Shown here piece by piece: positions 35,517 through 43,926 of a DNA stretch of 64,000 bases. Source of the stretch: G963422565 sp963422565 (GTDB taxonomy: Bacteria > Pseudomonadota > Alphaproteobacteria > MPNO01); assembly GCA_963422565.1 (NCBI GenBank), contig OY730228.1:1-64000 (forward strand), written 5' to 3'. Made by a program: the position numbers and the translations under genes. The notes under the pieces are model-generated. The model did no database searches, had not been told where the DNA came from, and saw only the letters and a program-made list of their open reading frames with translations. Position 1 is the stretch's first letter; each line of letters begins with the position of its first letter.

Positions 35517-36531
35517 CTATTGCCTACGCGCGCCGAAAGCGCCTGCGAGACCGATGTTGGCGACGGCTTGCCCGTCCTCGTTCCGGTCGTGCTCGTGGCT
35601 GCCGAATGTGCAGGCGACGCCCGTCGGGTGATCGGTCGGCGCTGCCCCGTTGCCGTAGAATATCCCGTGCCAACTGCCGGACCATTCCTGCTTGCCCACG
35701 CTGGCCTTGGTCGCACCGCCGATCTGCCCTCCGCGGAAGGGGCCGGGGTTGTTGTTGCATGCCCTACAGGGCGTATCGAAGATGTTGGTCGAACCCGGCC
35801 TAACACCGAAGGCTGCGGGCAAGGAAGCGTATGCGTATGCGCCCGATGTCAACGCCACCGTCTCCGGCAGCGACGAGGCCACGTCGTGGTCGAACGCGAA
35901 GTTGCTCACCTCTCCGTCGATGAAGCCGGTGGCGCTGTCATCGCCGAAGTCGGCTTCCAGCGTGACGTCGCTGTCGAACGACCCGACCGTCGGGTCGTTC
36001 GACAGCGCGTTCACGTAATATGCACCTGTCGCGGCGCCCTTATAGGTCGCTTTCCTCGTGAGACCTGCGAGATTGGCCGCCTCGAACGGATCGCCGCTGC
36101 TCCCGAACACGCCGAACTCGTAAGGGTCCGTGTCCGTCACGTCGTCCGGTTCGTAGATCCAGTAGCCGAACGCCAGATAGTCGGGTTGGGCACCGTTACC
36201 CAACTCGCTCGGGGTTACCGTCTTAGGCTCTCCGCCTCCCCCGCCGCTACGGCCGACCGGCGCCGGAGCGGGACAGCTTGGTCGATCGAGGTGGCGACGC
36301 CAAGGCGCGACCCTCGCTTCCACTCGAAACTGCGGCTCGCGGCTCCATAGTCCCGCCAAACGGCATCGTCGGCAGCGACGCGCCGGCGAGTCGGCGCCCT
36401 ATCGACAGGGCAAGCCGTTCGAACGCTTTTTCGATACGCTCGAACGCATTCGTGCCCTCGCCACAGGGCACGATCAACGCGCTCGAAACGTCTTCTCCGC
36501 CTTCGCCGGCATCGGGCTGTAGCGGCATCAC
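35517..36531 (-). pseudogene. Broken gene for a TbpB-like beta-barrel surface protein
   Basis: The frame stopping at 35517 has the pattern of transferrin-binding-protein-like barrel domains common in alphaproteobacteria: 'YLAFGYWIYEPDDVTDTDPYEFGVFG' (in parts), 'TYKGAATGAYY', 'VTLEADFGDD', 'GSWHGIFYGNG', 'PTGVACTFGSHEH' and a terminal 'GLAGAFGARRQ'. The matching N-terminal coding (from 36531: 'EGTNAFERIEKAFERLA') is in another frame, and the two overlap at 36247-36359. No lipoprotein signal is seen. Hence frameshifted or truncated; the intact C-terminus suggests recent damage. Confidence 0.6.
35969..36007. repeat. Perfect 18-bp inverted repeat inside the barrel gene
   Basis: Arm 35969-35986 is the exact reverse complement of 35990-36007, with loop CCG. 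Both strands therefore encode the same peptide (SNDPTVGSFDS). It lies where homologous barrel proteins are shorter, so it looks like inserted sequence. Confidence 0.9.
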
Positions 36532-36581
36532 GACGAGTCCGGGATTCGCGAAGCGGCGGGCCGAGACCGCGCCGTCCGGGA

Positions 36582-37274
36582 TCAGCCTCCGTCCTCCCGC
36601 ACGGCACCGTCGTCGAGCAGAAGCTTGCGGTCCAGGCGGGCGGCGAGGCCGGCGTTGTGCGTGGCGATCAGCGCCGCCATCCCCCGGTCGCGGACGACCT
36701 CCAGCAGCAGCCCGAAGACCGAGTCCGCGGTCGCCTGATCGAGATTGCCTGTGGGTTCGTCGGCGATCAACAGGATCGGGTCGTTCGCCAGTGCCCGGGC
36801 GATGGCGACGCGTTGGCGTTCGCCGCCCGACAGCCGCGCCGGCCGATGACCGGCGCGATCGGCGAGCCCAACTTTGTCGAGGAGGTGGGCCGCCATGCGC
36901 CGCGCGGCGCGGCGTCGCGTCCCGGCGACCATCTGCGGCAGTACGATGTTCTCGATCGCCGAGAACTCGGGCAACAGATGGTGGAACTGGTAGACGAACC
37001 CGATCGAGCGCCGCCGCAGCTCGGTGCGCCGTTCGTCGCCGATGCCGGCGCAGTCCTCGCCGGCCAGGTGGATCCGGCCTGCGGTCGGACGGTCGAGCAG
37101 CCCGGCGATATGGAGAAGCGTCGACTTGCCCGCTCCCGAGGGGCCGACCAGAGCGGCCGTCTGGCCGGGGAGGATCGAGAACGATGCGCCGCGCAGCACC
37201 TCGAGACCGCCGCCCGCCTGGGGGTAGGTCTTGCGGATATCGACGAGCTCGAGCCGCGCCGCGGGGCTATCCAT
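36582..37274 (-). CDS. lolD: Lipoprotein-releasing ABC ATPase LolD
   Basis: 230 residues. Walker A 'GPSGAGKST', Q-loop 'FVYQFHHLLPEF', signature 'LSGGERQRVAIARAL', Walker B 'ILIADEPTGNLD' and the H-loop 'IATHN'. With the partner permease it extracts outer-membrane lipoproteins from the inner membrane and hands them to LolA. The ATG overlaps the permease stop by 8 nt. Confidence 0.94.
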   Translation of the reverse strand: MDSPAARLELVDIRKTYPQAGGGLEVLRGASFSILPGQTAALVGPSGAGKSTLLHIAGLLDRPTAGRIHLAGEDCAGIGDERRTELRRRSIGFVYQFHHLLPEFSAIENIVLPQMVAGTRRRAARRMAAHLLDKVGLADRAGHRPARLSGGERQRVAIARALANDPILLIADEPTGNLDQATADSVFGLLLEVVRDRGMAALIATHNAGLAARLDRKLLLDDGAVREDGG

Positions 37275-38514
37275 GGCGGCGCAGCCCCTCGACCGGATCG
37301 AGCCGGGCCGCGCGCCAGGCCGGGTACAGCGTCGCGAGCAGCGACAGGCAGATCGACATCGCGACGACGCTCAGGACATCGTCGAGCTGGACCTTCGACG
37401 GGAGCCGGGACAGGAAATAGATCTCGGCGGCGAACAGATCCGTGCCGGACAGGCTTTCGAGCCAGCCGCGCACGACCTCGATATTGTCGGCGAAGGCCAG
37501 TCCGAGGGCGAAGCCGATCAGCGTTCCGAGCACCCCGATCGATGCGCCGGCGAGCAGGAACATGCGCATCACCGAGCCGCGGCTCGCGCCCATCGTGCGA
37601 AGGATCGCGATGTCCGCGCCCTTGTCTTTCACGAGCATGATCAGGCTCGAGACGATGTTGAAGGCGGCGACGAGGATGATCAGGGTAAGGATGAGGAACA
37701 TCACGTTGCGCTCGACCTCGATGGCGTTGAAGAACGTGGCGTTCGCGCGCTTCCAATCGACGATTCGCACCTTGCGGCCGGCGGCGGCGCGAAGGTCCTC
37801 GGCCAGCGCTTCGGCGCGCTCGGGCCGGTCGAGAAAGACTTCGAGCCGGGTCACGCCCGCGCCCGATCGGAAATAGAGTCTCGCCGCGTCGAGAGGCATG
37901 AAGACGAAGCCGTTGTCGTAGGTGAACATGCCGGCCTCGAAGATCGCCGCGATCCGATAGGTCTTGACGCGCGGAACGGTGCCGAAGACGGTGGCTCCGG
38001 TCTGCGGCGAGATCAGGCGCAGCCTGTCGCCGACGGCGAGCCGGTAGCGGTCGGCGAAGCGGGTGCCGACCATGACCGCGTCGGATCCGCGAAACGCGGA
38101 AAGACTCCCGTCCCGGATGTTGTCGGCGATCGCGGTCCGTTTCGCGACATCCGCCGGGCGAACGCCGCGCACGAGGGCGCCGCCAGCGACCCGGTTCGCG
38201 GTCGCCAGGACCTGCCCCTCGACGATCGGGGCGACGCTGCGCACGCCGGGAATGGCGGCGAAACGTTTGGCCAGGCTGTCGAACTCGGTGAGCGCGGCGC
38301 CCGCCGCGCGCACTCCGAGATGTCCGTTGAGCCCCAGGATGCGCGACATCAGCTCGGCCCGGAATCCGTTCATGACGGACATGACGACGATCAGGGTCGC
38401 TACGCCCAGCGCGATCCCGGCCAGCGAGAACGCCGCGATCACCGAGATGAAACCCTCCTCTCGGCGGGCGCTCAGATAGCGGAAGGCGACCATCCGCTCG
38501 ATGGGGGAGAACAT
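37267..38514 (-). CDS. lolC: Lipoprotein-releasing ABC permease LolC/LolE
   Basis: 415 residues from ATG 38514. Four membrane helices: one near residue 30 ('VIAAFSLAGIALGVATLIVVMSV', partial), then three C-terminal ones in the FtsX-like domain ('VMFLILTLIILVAAFNIVSSLIML', partial, 'GASIGVLGTLIGFALGL', 'VVAMSICLSLLATLYPAW'). A large periplasmic domain lies between. 'MNGFRAELMSRILGLNGH' is characteristic of LolC/E. A single permease gene implies a homodimer or an LolF-type hybrid, usual in alphaproteobacteria. Confidence 0.93.
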   Translation of the reverse strand: MFSPIERMVAFRYLSARREEGFISVIAAFSLAGIALGVATLIVVMSVMNGFRAELMSRILGLNGHLGVRAAGAALTEFDSLAKRFAAIPGVRSVAPIVEGQVLATANRVAGGALVRGVRPADVAKRTAIADNIRDGSLSAFRGSDAVMVGTRFADRYRLAVGDRLRLISPQTGATVFGTVPRVKTYRIAAIFEAGMFTYDNGFVFMPLDAARLYFRSGAGVTRLEVFLDRPERAEALAEDLRAAAGRKVRIVDWKRANATFFNAIEVERNVMFLILTLIILVAAFNIVSSLIMLVKDKGADIAILRTMGASRGSVMRMFLLAGASIGVLGTLIGFALGLAFADNIEVVRGWLESLSGTDLFAAEIYFLSRLPSKVQLDDVLSVVAMSICLSLLATLYPAWRAARLDPVEGLRRHG

Positions 38515-38582
38515 CGGGGTCGATCCCGGATCGTCGAACTTGGGCTCGGAAACGCGCGGCGGCGGTCGTGGACGGCGCGCCG

Positions 38583-39895
38583 TCAGGGGATCAGCCGCGC
38601 GAGCGCCGACTCTCCCGAGATCTCCGCGCGCGCGCTGGAGTCGCGGCGCCGGAGCTCGACCACGCCGTTCCCGATCCCGCGCGGGCCGACGACGAGCTGC
38701 CAGGGCAGGCCGATCAGATCCATGTCGGCGAACTTGGCGCCGGCGCGATCCTCGCGATCGTCGAGCAGCGTCTCCACACCGGCGTCGTTCAGCTTGGCGT
38801 AGAGCGCCGCGCAGGCGTCGTCGCAGCCTGCGTCGCCGACCTTGAGGTTGATCAGCCCCACCTTGAACGGCGCCACGCTCTCCGGCCATTTGATGCCGGC
38901 GTCGTCGTGATGGGCCTCTATCACGGCGCCGACCAGACGCGAGACGCCGATCCCGTAGGAGCCCATCTCGAGATGGATTTCCTCGTCGTCGGGTCCTCTG
39001 ACCGCGGCCCCCATCGGCCTCGAATATTTGGTCCCGAAATAGAAGATATGCCCGACCTCGATCCCGCGCGCCTCGACAAGGCGGTCGCCGAGCGCCGCGG
39101 CCGCGGCGGGATCGTGCTTTTCGTCCGTCGCGGCGTAATGCCGTGTCCAGCTCTCGACCTCGGGCGAGAGATCGGCGTCGTAGTCGATCGCGTCGGCGAG
39201 CGCGTCCCGCTCGATCAGGGCGCGGTCGCAATAGACCGCGCTCTCTCCGGTCCCGGCGAGGATGATGAACTCGTGGCTCAGGTCGCCGCCGATGGGGCCG
39301 GTATCGGCGCGCATCGGGATCGCCTGGAGGCCGAGCTGGGCGAAAGTCCTAAGGTAGGATATGAACATCTTGTTGTAAGACCTTTTGGCACCTTCATAAT
39401 CCAGGTCGAAAGAATAGGCGTCCTTCATCAGGAACTCGCGCCCCCGCATGACTCCGAAGCGCGGCCGGAGCTCGTCCCGGAACTTCCATTGAATGTGGTA
39501 GAGCGTCTTCGGCAGCGCCCGGTAGCTCCTGACGTAATGGCGGAAAATCTCGGTGATCTGCTCCTCGTTGTCGGCCCGTACAGGAGGTCGCGGCCGTGGC
39601 GGTCGACGATCCGCAGCATCTCGGCGCCGTAGTCGTCGAAGCGCCCGCTCTCGCGCCACAGATCGGCCGATTGGATCGTCGGCATCAGCATCTCCTGGGC
39701 GCCCGACCGATCCTGCTCGGCGCGGACGATCCGTTCGATGTTCCGCAGGGCCCTCAGACCGAACGGCAGCCAGGAATAGATGCCGGCGCCCGCTTGCCGG
39801 ATCAGCCCCGCGCGCAGCATGAGGCGGTGAGAAACGATCTGGGCCTCGGCCGGTACGTCCTTGGATGTAGGGAGAAAAAATCTGGAAAGGCGCAT
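38583..39895 (-). CDS. proS: Proline-tRNA ligase ProS, interrupted by a one-base frameshift
   Basis: The N-terminus starts at ATG 39895 ('MRLSRFFLPTSKDVPAEAQIVSHRLM', partly quoted) and runs through 'LRNIERIVR' to 'DLLYGPT'. The continuation 'NEEQITEIFR...SYRALPKTLYHIQ', 'RGREFLMKDAYSF' and 'EMGSYGIGVSRLVGA' is in another frame. The break is at about 39570, where the + strand reads CTCGTTGTCGG instead of the expected CTCGTTGGTCGG. Restoring one base gives 437 residues, the size of the short alphaproteobacterial ProS lacking the editing insertion. Since ProS is essential, a sequence error is the simplest explanation. Downstream are lolC and lolD. Confidence 0.9.
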
Positions 39896-40000
39896 CCGAT
39901 CCTCTCGCGGTCCATCCGACCCGCCCGCCGCAGGCCGGCGGACCATAGCGCAATCGCGATGCGGGTGGAATCGGCGGCTCGGCCGCCGTCTCCCGGAATC

Positions 40001-40030
40001 TTGCGATTCCGTCGAGGCCGATCCTATACT
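40001..40030 (+). promoter_or_regulatory. Putative promoter of dksA
   Basis: TTGCGA (40001-40006) and TATACT (40025-40030) with an 18-bp spacer, 26 bp before the GTG. One of the best-matching promoters in the window by eye. Confidence 0.5.
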
Positions 40031-40056
40031 CTCGCCGCCGACCGACAGGGACTGCC

Positions 40057-40479
40057 GTGGTGGGTAGGATCGAGCTGCCGAAGGGCTACAGGCCGACCGA
40101 GAGAGAGCCCTTCATGAACGCCCGGCAGCAGGAGTATTTCCGCAGACGTCTGCTGTCCTGGCGTGCGGAGTTGGTCCGCGAGTCGTCGGCGACGCTGCAG
40201 CATCTCCAGGAACATCACTCGGCGCCGGCCGACCTCGCCGACCGGGCCAGCATGGAAAGCGTGCGTTCGGTCGAGCTGCGGACGCGGGACCGCGGCCGCA
40301 AGCTTATCGCAAAGATCGATCGCGCCTTGGAGATGATCGACGAAGGGACCTACGGATACTGCGCGGAGACGTCCGAGCCGATCGGCATAAAGCGGCTGGT
40401 GGCGCGGCCGATCGCGACTCTCAGCCTCGAGGCGCAGGAACGCCATGAACGGCGCGAACGCGAATTTCGCGATGACTGA
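40057..40479 (+). CDS. dksA: DksA/TraR-family RNA polymerase-binding factor
   Basis: 140 residues from GTG 40057. The N-terminal 'LPKGYRPTEREPFMNARQQEYFRRRLL' (partly quoted) and coiled coil are those of alphaproteobacterial DksA, with ppGpp-dependent control of stable RNA promoters. The finger region 'GTYGYCAETSEPIGIKRLVARP' (partly quoted) keeps only one of four zinc cysteines, a known zinc-independent variant. Its end overlaps the convergent TlpA-like gene by 59 bp. Confidence 0.92.
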   Translation: MVGRIELPKGYRPTEREPFMNARQQEYFRRRLLSWRAELVRESSATLQHLQEHHSAPADLADRASMESVRSVELRTRDRGRKLIAKIDRALEMIDEGTYGYCAETSEPIGIKRLVARPIATLSLEAQERHERREREFRDD

Positions 40480-41080
40480 CCGGCGGCCCGGTCCGCGATC
40501 GCGCCGGGCGGAGATAGCGTTCGATCAACGTCACCGCTTCCTCCGAGTCCCATTCCGCATGGCCGACGAGCCGCCCGACCTCTCGACCGTCGCGGCCGAC
40601 GAGGAGGGTCGTCGGCAGCGCGCGCACCCCCGCGGCCCGCGCGGTGGCCCCGCGCGGGTCGCGGTAGACCGCGAGGCGTTCGAGGCCGTGGGTTTCCAGG
40701 AACGATGCGATCCGGTCCCAGCCGTGGCGGTCCTGGGAGAGCGCGAGGACGGTGAGATCGGTTCCCGCGAGCCGGTCGCTCAGACGCAGGAGGGACGGCA
40801 TCTCGCGCCGACAGGGGGCGCACCAGGTCGCCCAGAAATTGACGAGAACGACTTTGCCGCCGAAGTCTTCTAGCGTATAGCTCCTGCCGTCTCGATCCAG
40901 GAACGGCGTGTCGGGCGCGCGCGCCGTCGGAGAAGCGAAGGAGAAGTTCTGCATCCAGCCGGTCGGCGGCGCCCCCCCGTCGCCGCCCTCGGCGGTCGGG
41001 TGGAACGCGCCGGCGAGGATCGCCGCCGCCGAAGCGGCCGCAAGCCGCCGCAGACTCGGCGAACGTGTGCGGCGTTTCAT
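40421..41080 (-). CDS. TlpA-like periplasmic thioredoxin
   Basis: 219 residues. A signal or anchor segment (residues 12-25) precedes a TlpA/ResA fold with 'LEDFGGKVVLVNFWATWCAPC' (CAPC active site, partly quoted), 'REMPSLLRL' and the cis-proline region 'VRALPTTLLVGRDG'. Likely keeps periplasmic cysteines, for example in cytochrome maturation, reduced. Its start codon is only 15 bp from the divergent argH start, an arrangement often seen in alphaproteobacteria. Confidence 0.88.
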   Translation of the reverse strand: MKRRTRSPSLRRLAAASAAAILAGAFHPTAEGGDGGAPPTGWMQNFSFASPTARAPDTPFLDRDGRSYTLEDFGGKVVLVNFWATWCAPCRREMPSLLRLSDRLAGTDLTVLALSQDRHGWDRIASFLETHGLERLAVYRDPRGATARAAGVRALPTTLLVGRDGREVGRLVGHAEWDSEEAVTLIERYLRPARSRTGPPVSHREIRVRAVHGVPAPRG

Positions 41081-41095
41081 GTCACGGGAGTCTCA

Positions 41096-42502
41096 ATGAG
41101 CATCAAGCCTTCCAGCACGGGGCGGAACCGCGCGCTCTGGGGCGGCCGGTTCTCCTCCGATCAAAGTGCGCTCCTGGAGCAGATTAGCGCCTCGATCGAT
41201 TTCGACAAGCGGCTCTACGCCGAGGACATCGAGGGGTCCAAGGCGCATTGCGACATGCTGGTGAAAACCGGGATCGTCGCCGCCGAGGACGGGGGACGAA
41301 TCCGGGACGGGCTCGATCGGATATTGGCCGAGATCGAAGCCGGGGCCTTCGACTTTTCGCGCGCCCGAGAGGATATCCACCTCAATGTCGAGGCGCGGCT
41401 GACCGAGCTGATCGGCGATGCGGCGGGGCGGCTGCACACCGCGCGCTCGCGCAACGATCAGGTCGCGACGGATTTGCGGTTGTGGCTCCGACGGCGCATC
41501 GCCGAGACCGATACGGCGCTCGCAGGGCTCCAGTCGGTGTTGATCGCGCGCGCCGAACGGCATGCCGCCTCGGTGATGCCGGGCTTCACCCATCTCCAGA
41601 CGGCGCAGCCCGTAACGCTGGGCCACCATCTTCTCGCCTATGTGGAGATGTTCGGGAGGGATCGCGGCAGGTTCGCGGACGCGCGCAAGCGGCTCAACGA
41701 ATGCCCGTTGGGAGCGGCCGCGCTCGGCGGCACCTCCTATCCGATCGACCGCGATATGACCGCCCGCGCGCTCGGTTTCGATCGGCCGGCGGCGAATTCG
41801 CTCGACGCGGTCTCGGACCGCGACTTCGTTCTCGAATATCTCGGTGCCGCCTGTCTGACGGCGGGGCATCTCTCGCGCCTCGGGGAGGAGCTCGTCCTCT
41901 GGTGCTCGGCGCAGTTCGGGTTCGTCGCGCTCGGCGACGCGTTCACCACCGGCAGTTCGATCATGCCCCAGAAGCGCAACCCCGACGCGGCGGAGCTGGT
42001 CCGCGCGAAGACCGGACGGCTCTTCGGCGCGCTGACCTCGGTGCAGGTGGCCATGAAGGGTCTGCCGCTCGCCTATTCGAAGGACATGCAGGAGGACAAG
42101 GAACCCCTGTTCGATGCCGTCGACACGCTGGCGTTGGCGATCGCGGCGATGACCGGGATGATCGCCGATGCGCGGTTCGAGACCGGCGCGATGCGGGCGG
42201 CGGCGGAGCGGGGGTTCGCGACCGCGACCGATCTTGCCGACTGGCTCGTCCGCAGCCTCGACGTTCCGTTTCGCCGCGCCCATCGGATCGCCGGCGAGCT
42301 GGTCAGGAAGGCGGAGGAGGCGGGGTGCGGCCTGGGCGACCTTCCGTTGGAGACCCTGCGGAGCGTCGAGCCCCGATTGACGGCGGCGGTCTTCGACGTG
42401 CTCGACATAGATCGGGCGGTGGAGAGCCGCGGCAGCTACGGCGGTACGGCGCCCGACCGGGTCCGCGCGGCGGCGGCGGCGGCCCGGGAGCGCTATCTGT
42501 GA
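41096..42502 (+). CDS. argH: Argininosuccinate lyase ArgH
   Basis: 468 residues from ATG 41096, preceded by GGGAG. Fumarase/aspartase superfamily: 'LWGGRFSS', 'DIHLNVEARLTELIG', 'HTARSRNDQVATDLRLW', 'GFTHLQTAQPVTLGHH' and the signature 'GSSIMPQKRNPDAAEL' from residue 286. Last step of arginine synthesis. The stop overlaps the GTG of the lipoprotein gene. Confidence 0.96.
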   Translation: MSIKPSSTGRNRALWGGRFSSDQSALLEQISASIDFDKRLYAEDIEGSKAHCDMLVKTGIVAAEDGGRIRDGLDRILAEIEAGAFDFSRAREDIHLNVEARLTELIGDAAGRLHTARSRNDQVATDLRLWLRRRIAETDTALAGLQSVLIARAERHAASVMPGFTHLQTAQPVTLGHHLLAYVEMFGRDRGRFADARKRLNECPLGAAALGGTSYPIDRDMTARALGFDRPAANSLDAVSDRDFVLEYLGAACLTAGHLSRLGEELVLWCSAQFGFVALGDAFTTGSSIMPQKRNPDAAELVRAKTGRLFGALTSVQVAMKGLPLAYSKDMQEDKEPLFDAVDTLALAIAAMTGMIADARFETGAMRAAAERGFATATDLADWLVRSLDVPFRRAHRIAGELVRKAEEAGCGLGDLPLETLRSVEPRLTAAVFDVLDIDRAVESRGSYGGTAPDRVRAAAAAARERYL

Positions 42503-42642
42503 ACCGGCTCGTGAACCGGCGCGGTTGGTTCCGCTGGCTGTCGGCGGCCGTCCTGGCCGGCCTCCCCGGCTGCGGCAGGAAGAACGACCCGAAGCCGCCC
42601 AGGGAAGAGGCGGAACCCTATCCGCGACGCTATCCGAGGTGA
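42499..42642 (+). CDS. lptM: Small lipoprotein LptM (YifL-like)
   Basis: 47 residues from GTG 42499 (GTGA overlap with argH). A basic N-terminus, short hydrophobic segment and lipobox 'AGLPGC' (C25) are followed by the LptM-like 'CGRKNDPKPP'. LptM helps LptD assemble in the outer membrane in enterobacteria. argH-lptM-lysA is the conserved alphaproteobacterial order. Confidence 0.78.
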   Translation: MNRLVNRRGWFRWLSAAVLAGLPGCGRKNDPKPPREEAEPYPRRYPR

Positions 42643-43907
42643 CCGCGTTCGCCTATCGCGGCGGCGTTCTCCATGCCGAGGCGGTATGTTTGGAAGACAT
42701 CGCCGGAGACGTGGGCACGCCGGTCTACGTCTACTCGCAGACCGCCATCGAGCGCGCCTATCGCAGCCTCGCCGACAGTATCGACGCGCGGATATGCTAT
42801 GCGGTCAAGGCGAACTCCAACCAGGCGGTGATCGCGACCCTGGCCCGGCTCGGGGCCGGCGCAGACGTGGTCTCGGGCGGCGAGCTCGCGCGCGCCATCG
42901 CCGCAGGCGTCCCGCCTGGGGAAATCGTCTTCTCGGGCGTCGGCAAGACCCGGGAGGAGATAGCTCGGGCGATCGCGCTAGGCGTCGGGCAGATCAATGT
43001 CGAATCCGAACCCGAGCTGCGGGCGGTTTCCGAGCTGGCATGCGCCGCGGCGCGCAGCGCCGTCGTCGGAGTGCGGGTCAACCCTGACGTGGATGTCAAC
43101 ACCCACCGGAAGATCGCGACCGGCGGCCGACTGCACAAGTTCGGAATCCCCTATCAGGACGTGGCCCGCCTCTACGCCCAGGCGCACGGCTTGCCCGGGC
43201 TTCGCGTCGCCGGGCTGGCCGTCCATATCGGCTCCCAGCTTCTCGACCCCGCGCCTTTCGAGCGGGCCTATCGCCGCCTGGCCGGGCTGGTCTCGGCGCT
43301 GCGCGCGGACGGTTTTTCGGTGGAGAAGCTGGATCTCGGAGGAGGGCTCGGGATCGCCTATACCGCCGAGCGGGCGCTCGACCCGACGGTTCTGGCGGAT
43401 GTCGTGGCCCGCACCTTGGGCGGGCTCGGCTGCGCGCTGGTCGTCGAGCCCGGGCGCTATCTTGTCGGCAATGCGGGCATTCTCCTCACCCGGGTGATCC
43501 TGACCAAGAGGACGCCGGGCAGGACCTTCGTCGTGGTGGATGCCGCGATGAACGATTTGCTTCGCCCGACCCTCTACGACGCCGTTCACCCGGTGATGGG
43601 CGTCCGGCGGGCGCCGCCCGACGCGCGCCGTGCGGCCGCGGACATCGTGGGACCCGTCTGCGAGACCGGAGACGTGCTTGCGACCGCCGTCGAGCTGCCG
43701 TCTCTCGCGGCGGGAGACCTGCTGGCGATCGGCGGCGCGGGCGCCTACGGCGCGGTGATGGCGTCCAGCTATAACGGCCGCGCGCTTGTCGGCGAAACGA
43801 TGGTGTGTGAAGATCGATTTGCCGTGATTCGGCCGCGGCTGGATCCTGCGGAGCTTCTGGCGCTGGATCGGCTGCCGCCATGGCTGTCCGGGCCGAAGGC
43901 GGGCTAG
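42639..43907 (+). CDS. lysA: Diaminopimelate decarboxylase LysA
   Basis: 422 residues from GTG 42639, again GTGA-coupled. PLP lysine K57 in 'CYAVKANSNQ', 'GADVVSGGELARAI', 'FSGVGKTREEI', 'HIGSQLLD', 'LDLGGGLGI', 'VVEPGRYLVGNAG' and the substrate cysteine in 'PVCETGDVLA'. Last step of lysine synthesis and consumer of meso-diaminopimelate. Upstream frame extension to 42525 is excluded because it overlaps lptM out of phase. Confidence 0.96.
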   Translation: MTAFAYRGGVLHAEAVCLEDIAGDVGTPVYVYSQTAIERAYRSLADSIDARICYAVKANSNQAVIATLARLGAGADVVSGGELARAIAAGVPPGEIVFSGVGKTREEIARAIALGVGQINVESEPELRAVSELACAAARSAVVGVRVNPDVDVNTHRKIATGGRLHKFGIPYQDVARLYAQAHGLPGLRVAGLAVHIGSQLLDPAPFERAYRRLAGLVSALRADGFSVEKLDLGGGLGIAYTAERALDPTVLADVVARTLGGLGCALVVEPGRYLVGNAGILLTRVILTKRTPGRTFVVVDAAMNDLLRPTLYDAVHPVMGVRRAPPDARRAAADIVGPVCETGDVLATAVELPSLAAGDLLAIGGAGAYGAVMASSYNGRALVGETMVCEDRFAVIRPRLDPAELLALDRLPPWLSGPKAG

Positions 43908-43926
43908 GCCGGGGAGGGGACGCTCG

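Noticed and set aside
37231..38802. 523-residue plus-strand open frame
   Set aside because: Shadow of the LolC/E permease and the proS end; composition is typical of antisense translation in GC-rich DNA.
42525..42638. N-terminal extension of LysA
   Set aside because: It is the out-of-frame reading of the lptM gene; the GTG at 42639 fits the family start and the GTGA coupling.
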